Source of the DNA: Paenibacillus mendelii
GTDB lineage: Bacteria > Bacillota > Bacilli > Paenibacillales > Paenibacillaceae
Direction: 5' to 3'
Assembly: GCF_024498075.1 (NCBI RefSeq)
Contig: NZ_JANHOF010000016.1
Coordinates: forward strand, 78,913 to 142,912
Length of the DNA: 64,000 nt
The notes beneath the pieces were generated by a model. It did not search any database, was not told the origin of the DNA, and was given only the letters and a program-made list of their open reading frames with translations. Below are positions 27,632 through 35,929 of the stretch, in pieces. A program made the translations under genes and the position numbers. Numbering within the stretch: position 1 is the first letter of the stretch; each line of letters opens with the position of its first letter.

Positions 27632-28462
27632 TTATCCTTTTACGGTCCCGCTGGTCATCCCTTCAACGAATTGTCTTGTGAAAACCGTGAAGAGAACGAT
27701 GATTGGGATGGTCATGATGCAGAGCCCTGCCATTAAGGGTCCGTAGTTCGAGCCATGCAGGCTTTGGAAAACCGTAAGTCCGATCGGCAGTGTCCGGAGT
27801 TTATCGTCTGTTACCGATACGAGTGCCCACACATACTCGCCCCAGATTCCATTGATGATCAGAATGGTGACGGACAGCAGGACCGGTACGACCAGCGGAA
27901 CATAGATTTTGAAGAAAACGCCCCAGTCGCCGCTGCCGTCAATGGCAGCCGCTTCCGCAAGCTCACCCGGGATCGACAGCATAAAGTTCCGCAGGATGAA
28001 CGTAGACATGCCCAGTGCCCCGACCGCATAGACAATAAACAGATTCCAATGCGTTCCGATAAGACCCAGATCATTGAGCAGCAGAAACCGGGGAACAATG
28101 TTCATCTCGTCCGGAATGAACATCGCGAACAAGATGCAGAGAAACACGATGTTCGCGCCCTTGAAGCGCAGCTTCACGATCGCATAGGACAGCATCGTGC
28201 TCATGATGAGTGCGGCCAGCGTCGCCGTTACCGTCACCAGCACACTATTATAGGCGTACATGGACAGCTTGCCATCGACCCATGCGCGCACATAATTCTC
28301 GTAACGAAAGACCGTTGGCAGCCCCCAGTAATTGGAGAATAACTCTTTATTGTTCTTGAATGAGTTAATGATCATGAATAATAAGGGATAAACCATAATC
28401 AACGAGATAACAGCGATAACCGATGAATATCCCCATTCCATAAAGCGGCTCTTCCTACTCAC
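27632..28462 (-). CDS. Carbohydrate ABC transporter permease (MalG-type)
   Basis: A 276-residue membrane protein of the MalG/LacG class with six predicted helices. The cytoplasmic EAA loop is visible as ELAEAAAIDGSGDWGVFFKIYVPLVVPV near residues 170-195, and the C-terminus ends with the typical RQFVEGMTSGTVKG. It pairs with the MalF-type permease and overlaps that gene by 4 bases (ATGA arrangement), so translation is coupled. No ATPase gene is in the operon; as with many Paenibacillus sugar importers a shared MsmX/MsmK-like ATPase elsewhere would energise it (family knowledge). Substrate is probably an oligosaccharide released by the secreted enzymes of this locus. Confidence 0.93.
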   Translation of the reverse strand: MSRKSRFMEWGYSSVIAVISLIMVYPLLFMIINSFKNNKELFSNYWGLPTVFRYENYVRAWVDGKLSMYAYNSVLVTVTATLAALIMSTMLSYAIVKLRFKGANIVFLCILFAMFIPDEMNIVPRFLLLNDLGLIGTHWNLFIVYAVGALGMSTFILRNFMLSIPGELAEAAAIDGSGDWGVFFKIYVPLVVPVLLSVTILIINGIWGEYVWALVSVTDDKLRTLPIGLTVFQSLHGSNYGPLMAGLCIMTIPIIVLFTVFTRQFVEGMTSGTVKG

Positions 28463-29337
28463 TTCTGCTCCCCTCCAAACGACTTCCGGATCAGAACGGT
28501 CACAAGAGCGATTACCGCAAACAACATGACGCTCATCGCAGCGCCTTCCCCATAATTTCGCGCGGTAATATTGTCGACGATCAGCTTGGTAAGTGTTGTC
28601 GTGCTGCCTACCGGGCCGCCGTTCGTTAACATATTATAAATATCGAACGCTCTCAGGCTGCCGAGTACCGTAAGAACGAGGTTGATTTCGAGAACTGGCT
28701 TGACAGCCGGCAAATAAACATACCATAACTCCTGTCTGGCAGTAGCTCCATCTACTCTGGCAGCCTCCAGCTGATCCTTGGATACATTCTGCATCGCCAG
28801 ATAGAACAGCATCATCGTTAGTCCGACATACTTCCAGATATTCACGGCAATGGATGCATACAGCGAGGTCTCCGTCGTTCCGAGCCAGGGCATCGCCCAG
28901 CTGCCCAATCCGATCGCCTCAAGCAGCGTGTTCAGCAGCCCGCCCTCCGGCGTATAAATAAATTTCCACAGAATCGCCACGACGGTGCCAGGCAGCACAA
29001 CGGGAATAAAGATGGCGACCCGGCCAATATTCTGAACCCATTTGTTAGAGCGAACGAGAAAGTATGCAAGAAAGAAACCGCCGGCAATTTGAAACACCGT
29101 GACGACAGCCACGATCTTCAACGTTACGATCACAGCAGGACCGAATCGTTCAGCGTTCAAGGCATCCCGAAAATTCTGCAATCCGTTAAAGCCTATCTCT
29201 TGACCGGATGAAAATTCAAAGAAAGCCAGCCTTAAAGATTGAAAAGATAAATAGTAGGTAAAGAAGAAAATTAGCACCAAAGGCGGAATGACGAACAAAC
29301 CTATCATCCAGAAGCGAGCGGTTCTCAGAGCAGCCAT
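28459..29337 (-). CDS. Carbohydrate ABC transporter permease (MalF-type)
   Basis: A 292-residue MalF/LacF-class permease with six predicted membrane helices. The EAA loop reads QLEAARVDGATARQELWYVYLPAVKPVLEI near residues 200-228. It begins with a short basic N-terminus and the first helix FWMIGLFVIPPLVLIFFF. The start has a TGGAGG ribosome site. It lies between the binding protein (60 bases upstream) and the second permease (4-base overlap). Together they form the membrane channel of the importer; the ATPase is missing from the cluster. Confidence 0.93.
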   Translation of the reverse strand: MAALRTARFWMIGLFVIPPLVLIFFFTYYLSFQSLRLAFFEFSSGQEIGFNGLQNFRDALNAERFGPAVIVTLKIVAVVTVFQIAGGFFLAYFLVRSNKWVQNIGRVAIFIPVVLPGTVVAILWKFIYTPEGGLLNTLLEAIGLGSWAMPWLGTTETSLYASIAVNIWKYVGLTMMLFYLAMQNVSKDQLEAARVDGATARQELWYVYLPAVKPVLEINLVLTVLGSLRAFDIYNMLTNGGPVGSTTTLTKLIVDNITARNYGEGAAMSVMLFAVIALVTVLIRKSFGGEQK

Positions 29338-29398
29338 TGTTCCTCCATGATGAGCTGCCGCGCAGATAATGCTTTCGATTCTCTGCGCGGCATGCTCG

Positions 29399-30751
29399 TT
29401 ATTTAATCATTGTTTCCTGCTTCTTCTGCTCGAGCCAGTCCGCAATTTCCTTCGGTTGGATCTTATTCAGAAGAAGACCTTGTAACTTCGATTCTTGATC
29501 AGCCGTCCATGATTGATCGGTATAAGTCACGTAAAAATTAGCTTCGTTCATCGGGTTGACGTTCTTGATTTCCTTGGCTGTTGCCGACAGGAAGGCATCC
29601 TCGATGGCATCGCCCGCAGTCGGATTCGTCATAGCCGATCCCGTCTCCTTCGCCCATAAGCTCTGCACTTCATTCGAATTGAGGAATTTGGCCAACAACA
29701 GCGCCTCTTCCGGGTGCTCCGTCTTCTGCATGACGAAGTAACCGTCCATGCTGCCGAATGCATACTTCTCGCCGTTGTCGAACGGAAGCGGAAACTGGCC
29801 AAGCTCGAAGGTGACCGCTTCTTTTATGGCTTTAAGCTCATTGTTATTCGCCATCAAGATAGCCGCCTTGCCGTCATAGAACTGCTGCTGTGCTTGTTCA
29901 CGTGTAATCGTCAGCAAATTCTTGTCGAAGAATCCGTTCGTAAACCAAGACTTGAATTGCTCCAAAGCACCGATGCCATTCTTATCATTGGAAGGGATCA
30001 AGCCTTTGCTGTAATCCTCCAGGCTGCCTTCGTCGTTCTTCAAGCCATTTGTACGTAAATAGTTGATAAAATAGCTGGGCAGGCTGGGGGAACCTGAGCT
30101 TGCCATCGGGAGGATCCCCTTCTCTTTCAAACTTGCAAACAATTGATTCAGCTCGCTCAAGTTGCTTGGAACAGCCAAGCTGTGCTGGTCGAATAGATCC
30201 TTGTTATAGAAAGCCGTGAAGAAGCTTCCGCGGAAAGGCAAATTGTAGATTTTTCCTTCTGCCGTTGTCCCGAAATTGAGGGAGAACGGTACAATACTGT
30301 CCTTCCACTCGGCATCCTGGCTCAGCTTATCCGTCAAGTCCATGATTTCCCCATCGTCGACGAATTGCTGCGTGAACGCGCCCGGCCAGCCGAACGCGAT
30401 GTCTGGACGGTCATTGGAGGCAATCTTTGTCTTCAGCGTTGTTTCGATCGTATCCCATGTCACCGTTGTCATCTCGACTTCTATGTTTGGGTTTGCTTTC
30501 GTGAACAGATCGAATGATTTGTTCATTTGCTCCTCATGCTCCGGCCAGAACTGCAGCACCTTCAGCGTGACCTTTTCTGTTTTCTCAGAGCCTTTCGCAT
30601 CCTCTGATCCTTTCGTCTCATTAGAACCATTAGCCCCCTGCTCGGCACCATTCTTCGTCTCTGTGCCTTTATTCGAGTTGCTGCAAGCGGATACAAGAAT
30701 CAACATCAAAGCCAGGCAAGCCAGTAACCATGTTTTCTTCCCACTTACCAA
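29399..30751 (-). CDS. Sugar ABC transporter substrate-binding lipoprotein (family 1)
   Basis: An extracellular solute-binding protein of about 450 residues. The signal peptide ends in the lipobox L-V-S-A-C, followed by a low-complexity Asn/Gly/Glu/Lys tether. The body has LKVLQFWPEHEEQMNKSFDLFTKANPNIEVEM, TKIASNDRPDIAFGWPG and PFRGSFFTAFYNKDLFDQ, all usual for sugar-binding proteins of the MalE/MsmE type. The open frame reaches 30817, but the TTG at 30751 is the best start: AGGGTGG lies 5 bases before it and the signal peptide then begins immediately. The region upstream carries three LacI-like operator copies (30779-30983). It is the first gene of an operon with two permeases and the GH106-like enzyme. 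Confidence 0.9.
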   Translation of the reverse strand: MVSGKKTWLLACLALMLILVSACSNSNKGTETKNGAEQGANGSNETKGSEDAKGSEKTEKVTLKVLQFWPEHEEQMNKSFDLFTKANPNIEVEMTTVTWDTIETTLKTKIASNDRPDIAFGWPGAFTQQFVDDGEIMDLTDKLSQDAEWKDSIVPFSLNFGTTAEGKIYNLPFRGSFFTAFYNKDLFDQHSLAVPSNLSELNQLFASLKEKGILPMASSGSPSLPSYFINYLRTNGLKNDEGSLEDYSKGLIPSNDKNGIGALEQFKSWFTNGFFDKNLLTITREQAQQQFYDGKAAILMANNNELKAIKEAVTFELGQFPLPFDNGEKYAFGSMDGYFVMQKTEHPEEALLLAKFLNSNEVQSLWAKETGSAMTNPTAGDAIEDAFLSATAKEIKNVNPMNEANFYVTYTDQSWTADQESKLQGLLLNKIQPKEIADWLEQKKQETMIK

Positions 30752-30778
30752 AAGAACCACCCTTTTACAATTAAATTT

Positions 30779-30983
30779 AGAAGTCGATTTCTCACCTCTG
30801 ATTAGAGCTGTACACACTCTGAATGAAGTGTTAGGAAATCGATTTCCTTAAGGGTAATGTTAGCAGAGGATAAATATAACGTCAACCCCTTTTTTGGGAT
30901 AAAATATGATAAATATAGGTGTAATGGGATGGTTATTGATGTTGTTTATTAAGCGGAATAAGAAGTCAAGGAAATCGTTTTAC
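30779..30983. promoter_or_regulatory. Cluster of three LacI-type operator copies upstream of the sugar importer
   Basis: The central site AGGAAATCGATTTCCT (30833-30848) is a perfect 16-bp palindrome with the central CG typical of LacI-family operators. A second copy with one intact half, AGGAAATCG followed by TTTTACT, is at 30969-30984, centred 136 bases away. A third half-conserved copy (GAGAAATCGACTT on the minus strand) is near 30780-30792. This arrangement fits repression by DNA looping over the importer promoter. The motif differs from the TGTAAAC sites of the secreted enzymes. Confidence 0.62.
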
Positions 30984-31033
30984 TACTGAAAGGAAAAGGT
31001 AATCACACGATGTCAGAGAAGCCACTAACAAAT

Positions 31034-31060
31034 AGAACCCCTTGCTGGACAAGGGGTTCT
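31034..31060 (-). terminator. Terminator downstream of the HAD gene
   Basis: AGAACCCCTT (31034-31043) pairs perfectly with AAGGGGTTCT (31051-31060) around a 7-base loop, 12 bases after the stop codon of the HAD gene. Confidence 0.75.
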
Positions 31061-31072
31061 ACAGAGGTGCTC

Positions 31073-31666
31073 TCACACGGAGCAGGATTGTAAGTGATGT
31101 TCGACTTGCTTGATCCATTCCCCAGATGCGTCTGCGAGCATCGTATTCCAGCCTATCTTTCTTGCGGGCTTCAAATTCCGTTTTTGATCATCGATAAACA
31201 ACATAGGAGAATCGAGGTTCAACTTGGCTTGAACAAGTTCGTATATCGCAGGATCCGGCTTGCAGCAGCCCGCTTCACTGGATATGGTGATGCTCTTGAG
31301 GCAAGTCGTTAAAGGCTCTAACACCGGTTCAAGCCATTCTTGACGATGATTGCTTAAGAGATGAATATCAGCTGTAAGACTCCACTGAGGTATAAGCGCG
31401 AATGCGGGTAAAGGTACAAGCTGTTCCAACAATGTCAGCCTTGCTTGATGAGTATCTACCGCCGGCCATTGCTTCTTGATCCAAGCCCAGAACTCGCCTT
31501 CATCTATTCTCCCGGTCCACAGGTCTATCCGAATTTCCTCCTTGAACCGTTGTTTGAAACTCTCTTCCTGAACGCCGGCAGAACGAGCCAGTTGGTTCCA
31601 ATAGCCCGAAGAGAGATTCGATACAAGAACACCTGCAATATCGAATATGAGCTGCGGTTTACTCAA
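31073..31666 (-). CDS. HAD-superfamily hydrolase with DxAGVL motif I
   Basis: A 197-residue HAD-IA protein. Motif I is LIFDIAGVLV: the second aspartate of the usual DxD is replaced by Ala-Gly, as in the DxGGVL variants of YihX-type phosphatases. Motif II lies around LLSNHRQEW, motif III is the lysine of CCKPDPAIYE and motif IV FIDDQKRN. The open frame starts at 31705, but AAGGAGG precedes a TTG at 31666 by 10 bases and the protein then begins directly with SKPQLIFD, so I chose that TTG. Substrate unknown. It is followed by a terminator and separated from the MerR operon by a hairpin. Confidence 0.82.
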   Translation of the reverse strand: MSKPQLIFDIAGVLVSNLSSGYWNQLARSAGVQEESFKQRFKEEIRIDLWTGRIDEGEFWAWIKKQWPAVDTHQARLTLLEQLVPLPAFALIPQWSLTADIHLLSNHRQEWLEPVLEPLTTCLKSITISSEAGCCKPDPAIYELVQAKLNLDSPMLFIDDQKRNLKPARKIGWNTMLADASGEWIKQVEHHLQSCSV

Positions 31667-31795
31667 TGCCGGAGTTCCTCCTTCCAAATTGTTTATCCTC
31701 GTCAATCCAATGTCATAGCGCCGAAGTCAGCTACAATGGAAGTATACAGTAGGATAGAGCGTATTGTCCGATTCTCTATTCCTTGCTGTTCATAA

Positions 31796-31843
31796 TACTC
31801 CGAAAGCCCACAGTGATTATGTACTGCGGGCTTTCGGAGTATT
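31796..31843. terminator. Strong hairpin between divergent genes (orphan terminator-like)
   Basis: ATACTCCGAAAGCCC pairs with GGGCTTTCGGAGTAT around an ACAGTGATTATGTACTGC interior. It has the look of a terminator but lies upstream of both neighbouring genes, so it terminates neither; it may be left from a lost gene. Confidence 0.55.
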
Positions 31844-31918
31844 GTTGGGGCGCTTTTAGGTTTCCTAAAGAACTATAACCCCTTTTCATGCTAACTTTTA
31901 AAAAATCCCATTTTGCCC

Positions 31919-31949
31919 TTGAACCTTACGTGACGTCATGCATTATGAT
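31919..31949 (+). promoter_or_regulatory. MerR-type promoter with 19-bp spacer
   Basis: TTGAAC (31919-31924) and TATGAT (31944-31949) are separated by 19 bases, the over-long spacer of promoters activated by MerR proteins. The spacer contains the dyad CTTACGTGACGTCATG, which resembles the CTTACGTAACGTAAGG sites of NmlR/AdhR-like regulators. It lies 44 bases upstream of the MerR start codon, so the operon is probably autoregulated. Confidence 0.65.
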
Positions 31950-31992
31950 GCGGATACCGGTAAAATTTCGCGCGAAAAATAAGGGGATGATT

Positions 31993-32475
31993 ATGAAACG
32001 GGAGTGGAAAGTTGGAGAACTTGCGAAATTAACAGGATTAACGGTTCGAACATTGCGATATTACGACCAGATCGTTTTGTTCCCGCCATCCGGTCATACC
32101 GACTCCGGACACAGGATCTATACCGAATCCGATATTGCACGCCTGCAACAAATTCTGTTTTTGAAGGAGCTCGGCTTGTCGCTGGATCAGATCAAATCAG
32201 TAGTTGTCGGCGATCATATCAGCCTGTTAGATATCGTCTCCCTTCAGATTGCTCGTCTAAAAGAAAATATAAGTATTCAACAGAAGCTTTTACAGGAATT
32301 AGAACATTTAACAAGCCAGAGTAAGGAACCTTTTACAATACTAGATTATACCAAAATATTAGGCGCCATCAGGATGAATCATGAGAAATATTTCGCCGAA
32401 CGGAAAGCGATCGGGGATTCACATCTAGACCGGCTTGGTGATTATCTTGAAGACCATCCGGATGAACCTACCTAA
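31993..32475 (+). CDS. MerR-family transcriptional regulator
   Basis: A 160-residue MerR regulator. Residues 1-70 form the winged helix DNA-binding domain (WKVGELAKLTGLTVRTLRYYDQIVLFPPSG, then HRIYTESDIARLQQILFLKELGLSLDQIK), followed by a dimerisation helix and a short C-terminal region lacking the clustered cysteines of metal sensors, so a small-molecule or stress signal is likelier. The ATG at 31993 has AAGGGG 6 bases upstream; the in-frame ATG at 31987 is too close to that site. It leads an operon with an SRPBCC protein and an MFS exporter (gaps of 18 and -4 bases). Confidence 0.92.
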   Translation: MKREWKVGELAKLTGLTVRTLRYYDQIVLFPPSGHTDSGHRIYTESDIARLQQILFLKELGLSLDQIKSVVVGDHISLLDIVSLQIARLKENISIQQKLLQELEHLTSQSKEPFTILDYTKILGAIRMNHEKYFAERKAIGDSHLDRLGDYLEDHPDEPT

Positions 32476-32493
32476 CGGAGGACTAAATAAATC

Positions 32494-32934
32494 ATGAATG
32501 AACGAGACGTAAAGCACTCTACATTTGTTATCGAACGTATTTATAACACATCTCCCGAGCGGGTATTCGCCGCTTGGTCGGACGCGTCGACCAAAGCCCG
32601 ATGGTTCCCGAAAGCCGACGAGTTCGACTTTCGAATCGGCGGGAGGGAGATCAACCGCGGAGGCCCGCCGGGAGGGGCGATCTACACTTTCGACGCCTGC
32701 TACCAAGAGATCGTGCAGAACAATCGCATCGTTTATACCTATACGATGGACTTGGGAGAGACACGGATATCGGTCTCTGTGACGACGGTGGAAATCAGGC
32801 CGGCAGACAGCGGTACACAGCTTATCTATACTGAACAAGGCGCCTTCCTTGATGGTTACGATGCGCCGGAACAGCGCGAGCACGGGACGAAATATATGTT
32901 GGACAAACTGGGCGATTTATTGAAAACCGAATGA
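32494..32934 (+). CDS. SRPBCC / AHSA1-like domain protein
   Basis: A 146-residue protein of the activator of Hsp90 ATPase homologue 1-like branch of the START/SRPBCC fold. It shows IERIYNTSPERVFAAWSDASTKARWFPK at the start, the FRIGGREINRGGPPGG strand and the C-terminal GTKYMLDKLGDLL helix. Such proteins have a deep hydrophobic cavity for lipophilic ligands. It lies between a MerR regulator and a drug exporter and overlaps the latter by 4 bases, suggesting it binds or handles the compound the exporter removes (inference). Confidence 0.88.
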   Translation: MNERDVKHSTFVIERIYNTSPERVFAAWSDASTKARWFPKADEFDFRIGGREINRGGPPGGAIYTFDACYQEIVQNNRIVYTYTMDLGETRISVSVTTVEIRPADSGTQLIYTEQGAFLDGYDAPEQREHGTKYMLDKLGDLLKTE

Positions 32935-34517
32935 CGAACACTATGAATGGGACTGAGATACAAGCCGGCATGCGTGAATGGATCGGGCTCGCTGTGCTTG
33001 CCCTGCCCGCCCTTCTTGTCTCAATCGATCTCTCCGTAATGATTCTCGCACTGCCGCACATTGGCGCCGACCTCGGCGCCGACAGCGCCCAGCAGTTGTG
33101 GATCATCGACATCTACGGCTTCATGCTCGCCGGATTCTTGATCACAATGGGATCGCTGGGAGATCGGATAGGCCGCCGCAAATTGCTGCTGATCGGCGGG
33201 GCCGCATTCGTCATAGCCTCGATATTGGCTGCATTCTCCCGAAGCCCTGAGATGCTCATTGCGGCCCGCGCATTACTCGGCATAGCCGGAGCGACTGTAT
33301 CGCCTTCTACTTTAGCCTTGATAAGCAACATGTTCCGTTCCCATAAGCAGCGCTCCCTCGCTATCGGCATATGGTTAACGTGCTCTATGGGCGGAATGGC
33401 CCTCGGACCGGTGGTTGGAGGTATCATGTTGAATCACTTCTGGTGGGGCTCGGTGTTTCTTCTGGGCGTGCCGGTCATGTTGCTTCTACTAATAACCGGC
33501 CCCATGTTGCTGCCCGAATACCGGCACCCCGAATCCGGCCGGCTGGATTTGACCAGTGTCGCGTTATCGCTGGGCGCTATACTGCCAGTCATATACGGCC
33601 TCAAGGAATTCGCCAAGTACGGTCTGCAGATGGTGCCTGTGCTGTTAATACTGGCGGGCATCGTCCTCGGCACGGTGTTCGTGTCGCGGCAGCGCAGGCT
33701 GACGAGTCCCCTGCTGGACCTGCGCCTGTTCGCCAGTCCCGGATTCAGCGCTGCACTGGGGGGCATGTTCGGTATTACACTGACAGGAGCGACCATGCTC
33801 TTCATCGCGCAGCACCTTCAATTCGTGCAAGGAATGTCGCCGCTTCAGGCAGGGTTGTATATGCTCCCTGGAGTAATTGCCTCGATGGCCGGTATGCTTC
33901 TCTCGCCGCTTATCGCACGCCGGATCCGACCGGCTCGTCTTATCGGAACGGGTCTATTGGTATCCACCGCTGGCTGTTTTCTGCTGACCCAGGTGGGGGT
34001 AGAGTCCGGTCTCACGTTTCTGGTGCTCGGGTACATCTGCTTCAATTTAGGTGCAGCTCCGCTCCCAAGCCTGTCCAGCGACCTTGTCATCGGCTCAGCA
34101 CCGCCGGAGAAGGCGGGATCGGCGGCCGCCATGCTGCAAACCAGCGGCGAATTCGCCTTCGCGCTGGGCATCGCAGTCTTTGGCAGCATCGGCACGGTCG
34201 TTTACCGCAACCAGGTGGCGAACTCTATTCCCGCCGACTTGCCGGCATCCGCGGTACAAGCATCCCGCGACAGCTTGGCCGGTGCCACTGCTATAGCGGA
34301 AGGCCTCTCCGAACAAGCCGGCAAGGCTCTGCTCACCGGCGCACGTGAAGCCTTTACCGGCGGGATGCACGCTGTTGCGACAGCCAGCGGCGTTATCATG
34401 CTCGCTATCATCGTTCTTGTCATTACACGGCTTCGGCACTTACGACCAATCGGAGAGACCCAGTCTAACCAAGCTGACAGTATTCCAGTAGTACCCAACG
34501 CTGCCAAAGAATCATAG
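32931..34517 (+). CDS. MFS drug exporter, DHA2 (14-TM, QacA/SmvA-like)
   Basis: A 528-residue proton-driven exporter with about 14 membrane helices. Motif A is GSLGDRIGRRKLLLIGG near residues 75-91, the DHA2 motif D1 is LPALLVSIDLSVMILALPHIG near 26-46, with the membrane acid D34, and motif C follows as GIWLTCSMGGMALGPVVGG. These are typical of QacA, SmvA and LfrA multidrug or cation pumps. Its ATG overlaps the SRPBCC stop, and with no ribosome site of its own translation is probably coupled. The MerR regulator of the operon likely induces it on sensing a substrate. A terminator follows at 34604. Confidence 0.9.
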   Translation: MTNTMNGTEIQAGMREWIGLAVLALPALLVSIDLSVMILALPHIGADLGADSAQQLWIIDIYGFMLAGFLITMGSLGDRIGRRKLLLIGGAAFVIASILAAFSRSPEMLIAARALLGIAGATVSPSTLALISNMFRSHKQRSLAIGIWLTCSMGGMALGPVVGGIMLNHFWWGSVFLLGVPVMLLLLITGPMLLPEYRHPESGRLDLTSVALSLGAILPVIYGLKEFAKYGLQMVPVLLILAGIVLGTVFVSRQRRLTSPLLDLRLFASPGFSAALGGMFGITLTGATMLFIAQHLQFVQGMSPLQAGLYMLPGVIASMAGMLLSPLIARRIRPARLIGTGLLVSTAGCFLLTQVGVESGLTFLVLGYICFNLGAAPLPSLSSDLVIGSAPPEKAGSAAAMLQTSGEFAFALGIAVFGSIGTVVYRNQVANSIPADLPASAVQASRDSLAGATAIAEGLSEQAGKALLTGAREAFTGGMHAVATASGVIMLAIIVLVITRLRHLRPIGETQSNQADSIPVVPNAAKES

Positions 34518-34603
34518 TTCCACTGCATAGTAATGTAATGCTGAAGTAAGAAACCAACCAGTACGAGTACTTTTCTTTGGCTGGGGGGTATTCGAACCAC
34601 CGG

Positions 34604-34651
34604 AAGGGGTTAAGCCGGTCGCTTATGCGGCGTGACCGGGCTTAACCCCTT
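34604..34651. terminator. Terminator after the MFS operon
   Basis: AAGGGGTTAAGCC and GGTC pair with GACC and GGGCTTAACCCCTT around a 13-base loop, ending in TTCTTC. It is about 90 bases downstream of the MFS stop. The remainder of the 34518-34747 gap holds no recognisable gene. Confidence 0.75.
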
Positions 34652-34747
34652 CTTCAGCTTCATCCAAATAGATGCGACACGATTCGTTTCGCAAATCTGA
34701 TTGCTAACTACGAAGTAGCAGTATCATTGAGTGAATAGTCGATATCG

Positions 34748-34780
34748 AAAAGCGGCTCCCCAGAATCTTGGGGGGGCCGT
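34748..34780 (-). terminator. Terminator of the Nudix gene
   Basis: In the minus direction CGGC and CCCC pair with GGGG and GCCG followed by CTTTTC, directly after the stop codon of the Nudix gene at 34781. Confidence 0.6.
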
Positions 34781-35275
34781 CTATGTAATCGAATAGTTTC
34801 TCACAGCTCTATTAATGACATGCTTTATTCCGCCGGTAAGATCCAAGGATCTGAGCTCCGGCACTACAAATTCAGGCACAATCTGAATCTCATCCAGAGC
34901 GTCAAGCTCTACCCATCTATGAACGAAGCCATCCTCGATACCAAGGAACTCTCCCTCACGCCGCAAGATCGGATGCCCCTCTTGTATCTTCACAACAAAG
35001 TACATTCCTATTTCATGAATCCTCTTGTTGGGGAATTCGATGTAATTTTCAAGAACCCATACAAGCTTCTTCTCTACAATTTGCACACCGAATTCCTCGA
35101 GCATCTCACGCTCAATGGTTTGTTCAGCCGTCTCGCCAAATTCGACCCGGCCTCCGGGTATGAACCAACGGTCATTGACCTCCGCCCTCTGCATAAGTAT
35201 CTTATTCTGATTCAGAATGATACTGGCAGCCCGGAATTGAAATAACCCCGCATGATTCTCATAGGATATCATCAT
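34781..35275 (-). CDS. Nudix hydrolase
   Basis: A 164-residue Nudix protein with a complete Nudix box, GGRVEFGETAEQTIEREMLEEFGV, near residues 41-64, which binds the Mg ions and cleaves a nucleoside diphosphate linked to another group. It is preceded by the strand ILNQNKILMQRAEVNDRWFIPGG and followed by WVLENYIEF and GMYFVVKI. The substrate is not predictable. It lies 6 bases after the NAD(P)H oxidoreductase gene and probably forms a transcript with it. Confidence 0.9.
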   Translation of the reverse strand: MMISYENHAGLFQFRAASIILNQNKILMQRAEVNDRWFIPGGRVEFGETAEQTIEREMLEEFGVQIVEKKLVWVLENYIEFPNKRIHEIGMYFVVKIQEGHPILRREGEFLGIEDGFVHRWVELDALDEIQIVPEFVVPELRSLDLTGGIKHVINRAVRNYSIT

Positions 35276-35281
35276 GGATGC

Positions 35282-35878
35282 TCATTCCTTCGGGAAATGC
35301 TTATTTATTAGATGCTTGGTGTCTTGAAGCCAGCCCATCCGTTCTTCCGGTGTACTGTCCGCAATGACGCGATACATTCTTCGATCGAATCGGTTAACCC
35401 CGCAAAACTCAAACACACATGATTTCCAGATGTTCTCGAGCGGATCGCCGAATATAGAAACTTCTCTTTCCGCCAGCGTGTTTGAAGTATTGAAAACAAC
35501 ACCGATTCGGGCCTTAAGCAAACCGGTCGGAAGTCCACCCCCGTTGTCTTCCTCATCGAACCTGTAGGCGACCCCTGGGCGGATGACCCGGTCAATCCAC
35601 CCCTTCAGCATCGCGGGCGGCTGCCCCCACCAGTTGGGATGGACAATGACGATCCCCTCCGCCTGCTTTATTTCATCACAATGCGTTTCGACTAACGGAT
35701 CATGAGATTTACTTGATTCCAGTTCCTCGCTCGTTACGACAGGATTAAAGTTTTCCTCATAGAGGTCGTGAAAGTTAACCCAATGACCATTATTTCTTAA
35801 TGTTTCAACGATTGTCTCTGCAATCGCATGATTGAAGCTCCCCTTATTCGGGTGGCCCAGTATAGCGGAAATATTCAT
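35282..35878 (-). CDS. NAD(P)H-dependent oxidoreductase (flavodoxin-like fold, KefF/MdaB type)
   Basis: A 198-residue flavodoxin-fold quinone reductase-like protein. It begins ILGHPNKGSFNHAIAETIVETL, the FMN/FAD phosphate-binding turn of this family, has the central VIVHPNWWGQPPAMLKGWIDRVIRPGVAY segment with the flavin-contacting WW residues, and FCGVNRF in the last third. Family members reduce quinones or nitro compounds with NAD(P)H and often respond to electrophiles. It sits among Nudix and other small detoxification-type enzymes on the minus strand. Confidence 0.9.
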   Translation of the reverse strand: MNISAILGHPNKGSFNHAIAETIVETLRNNGHWVNFHDLYEENFNPVVTSEELESSKSHDPLVETHCDEIKQAEGIVIVHPNWWGQPPAMLKGWIDRVIRPGVAYRFDEEDNGGGLPTGLLKARIGVVFNTSNTLAEREVSIFGDPLENIWKSCVFEFCGVNRFDRRMYRVIADSTPEERMGWLQDTKHLINKHFPKE

Positions 35879-35929
35879 GTAAAACCCTCCAATTCCCAGG
35901 AAATTGTGATTCTTTGCCGCGGCAGCGGG

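Noticed and set aside
27755..28342. 195-codon plus-strand frame opposite the permease
   Set aside because: Antisense to MalG-type permease with EAA loop; low-complexity charged translation without motif.
33371..34348. 325-codon plus-strand frame inside the MFS gene
   Set aside because: Shifted-frame shadow of a clear 14-TM transporter, with Arg-rich composition typical of such shadows.
34518..34780. Riboswitch or T-box
   Set aside because: Only terminator-type hairpins are seen; no conserved riboswitch or T-box motif.
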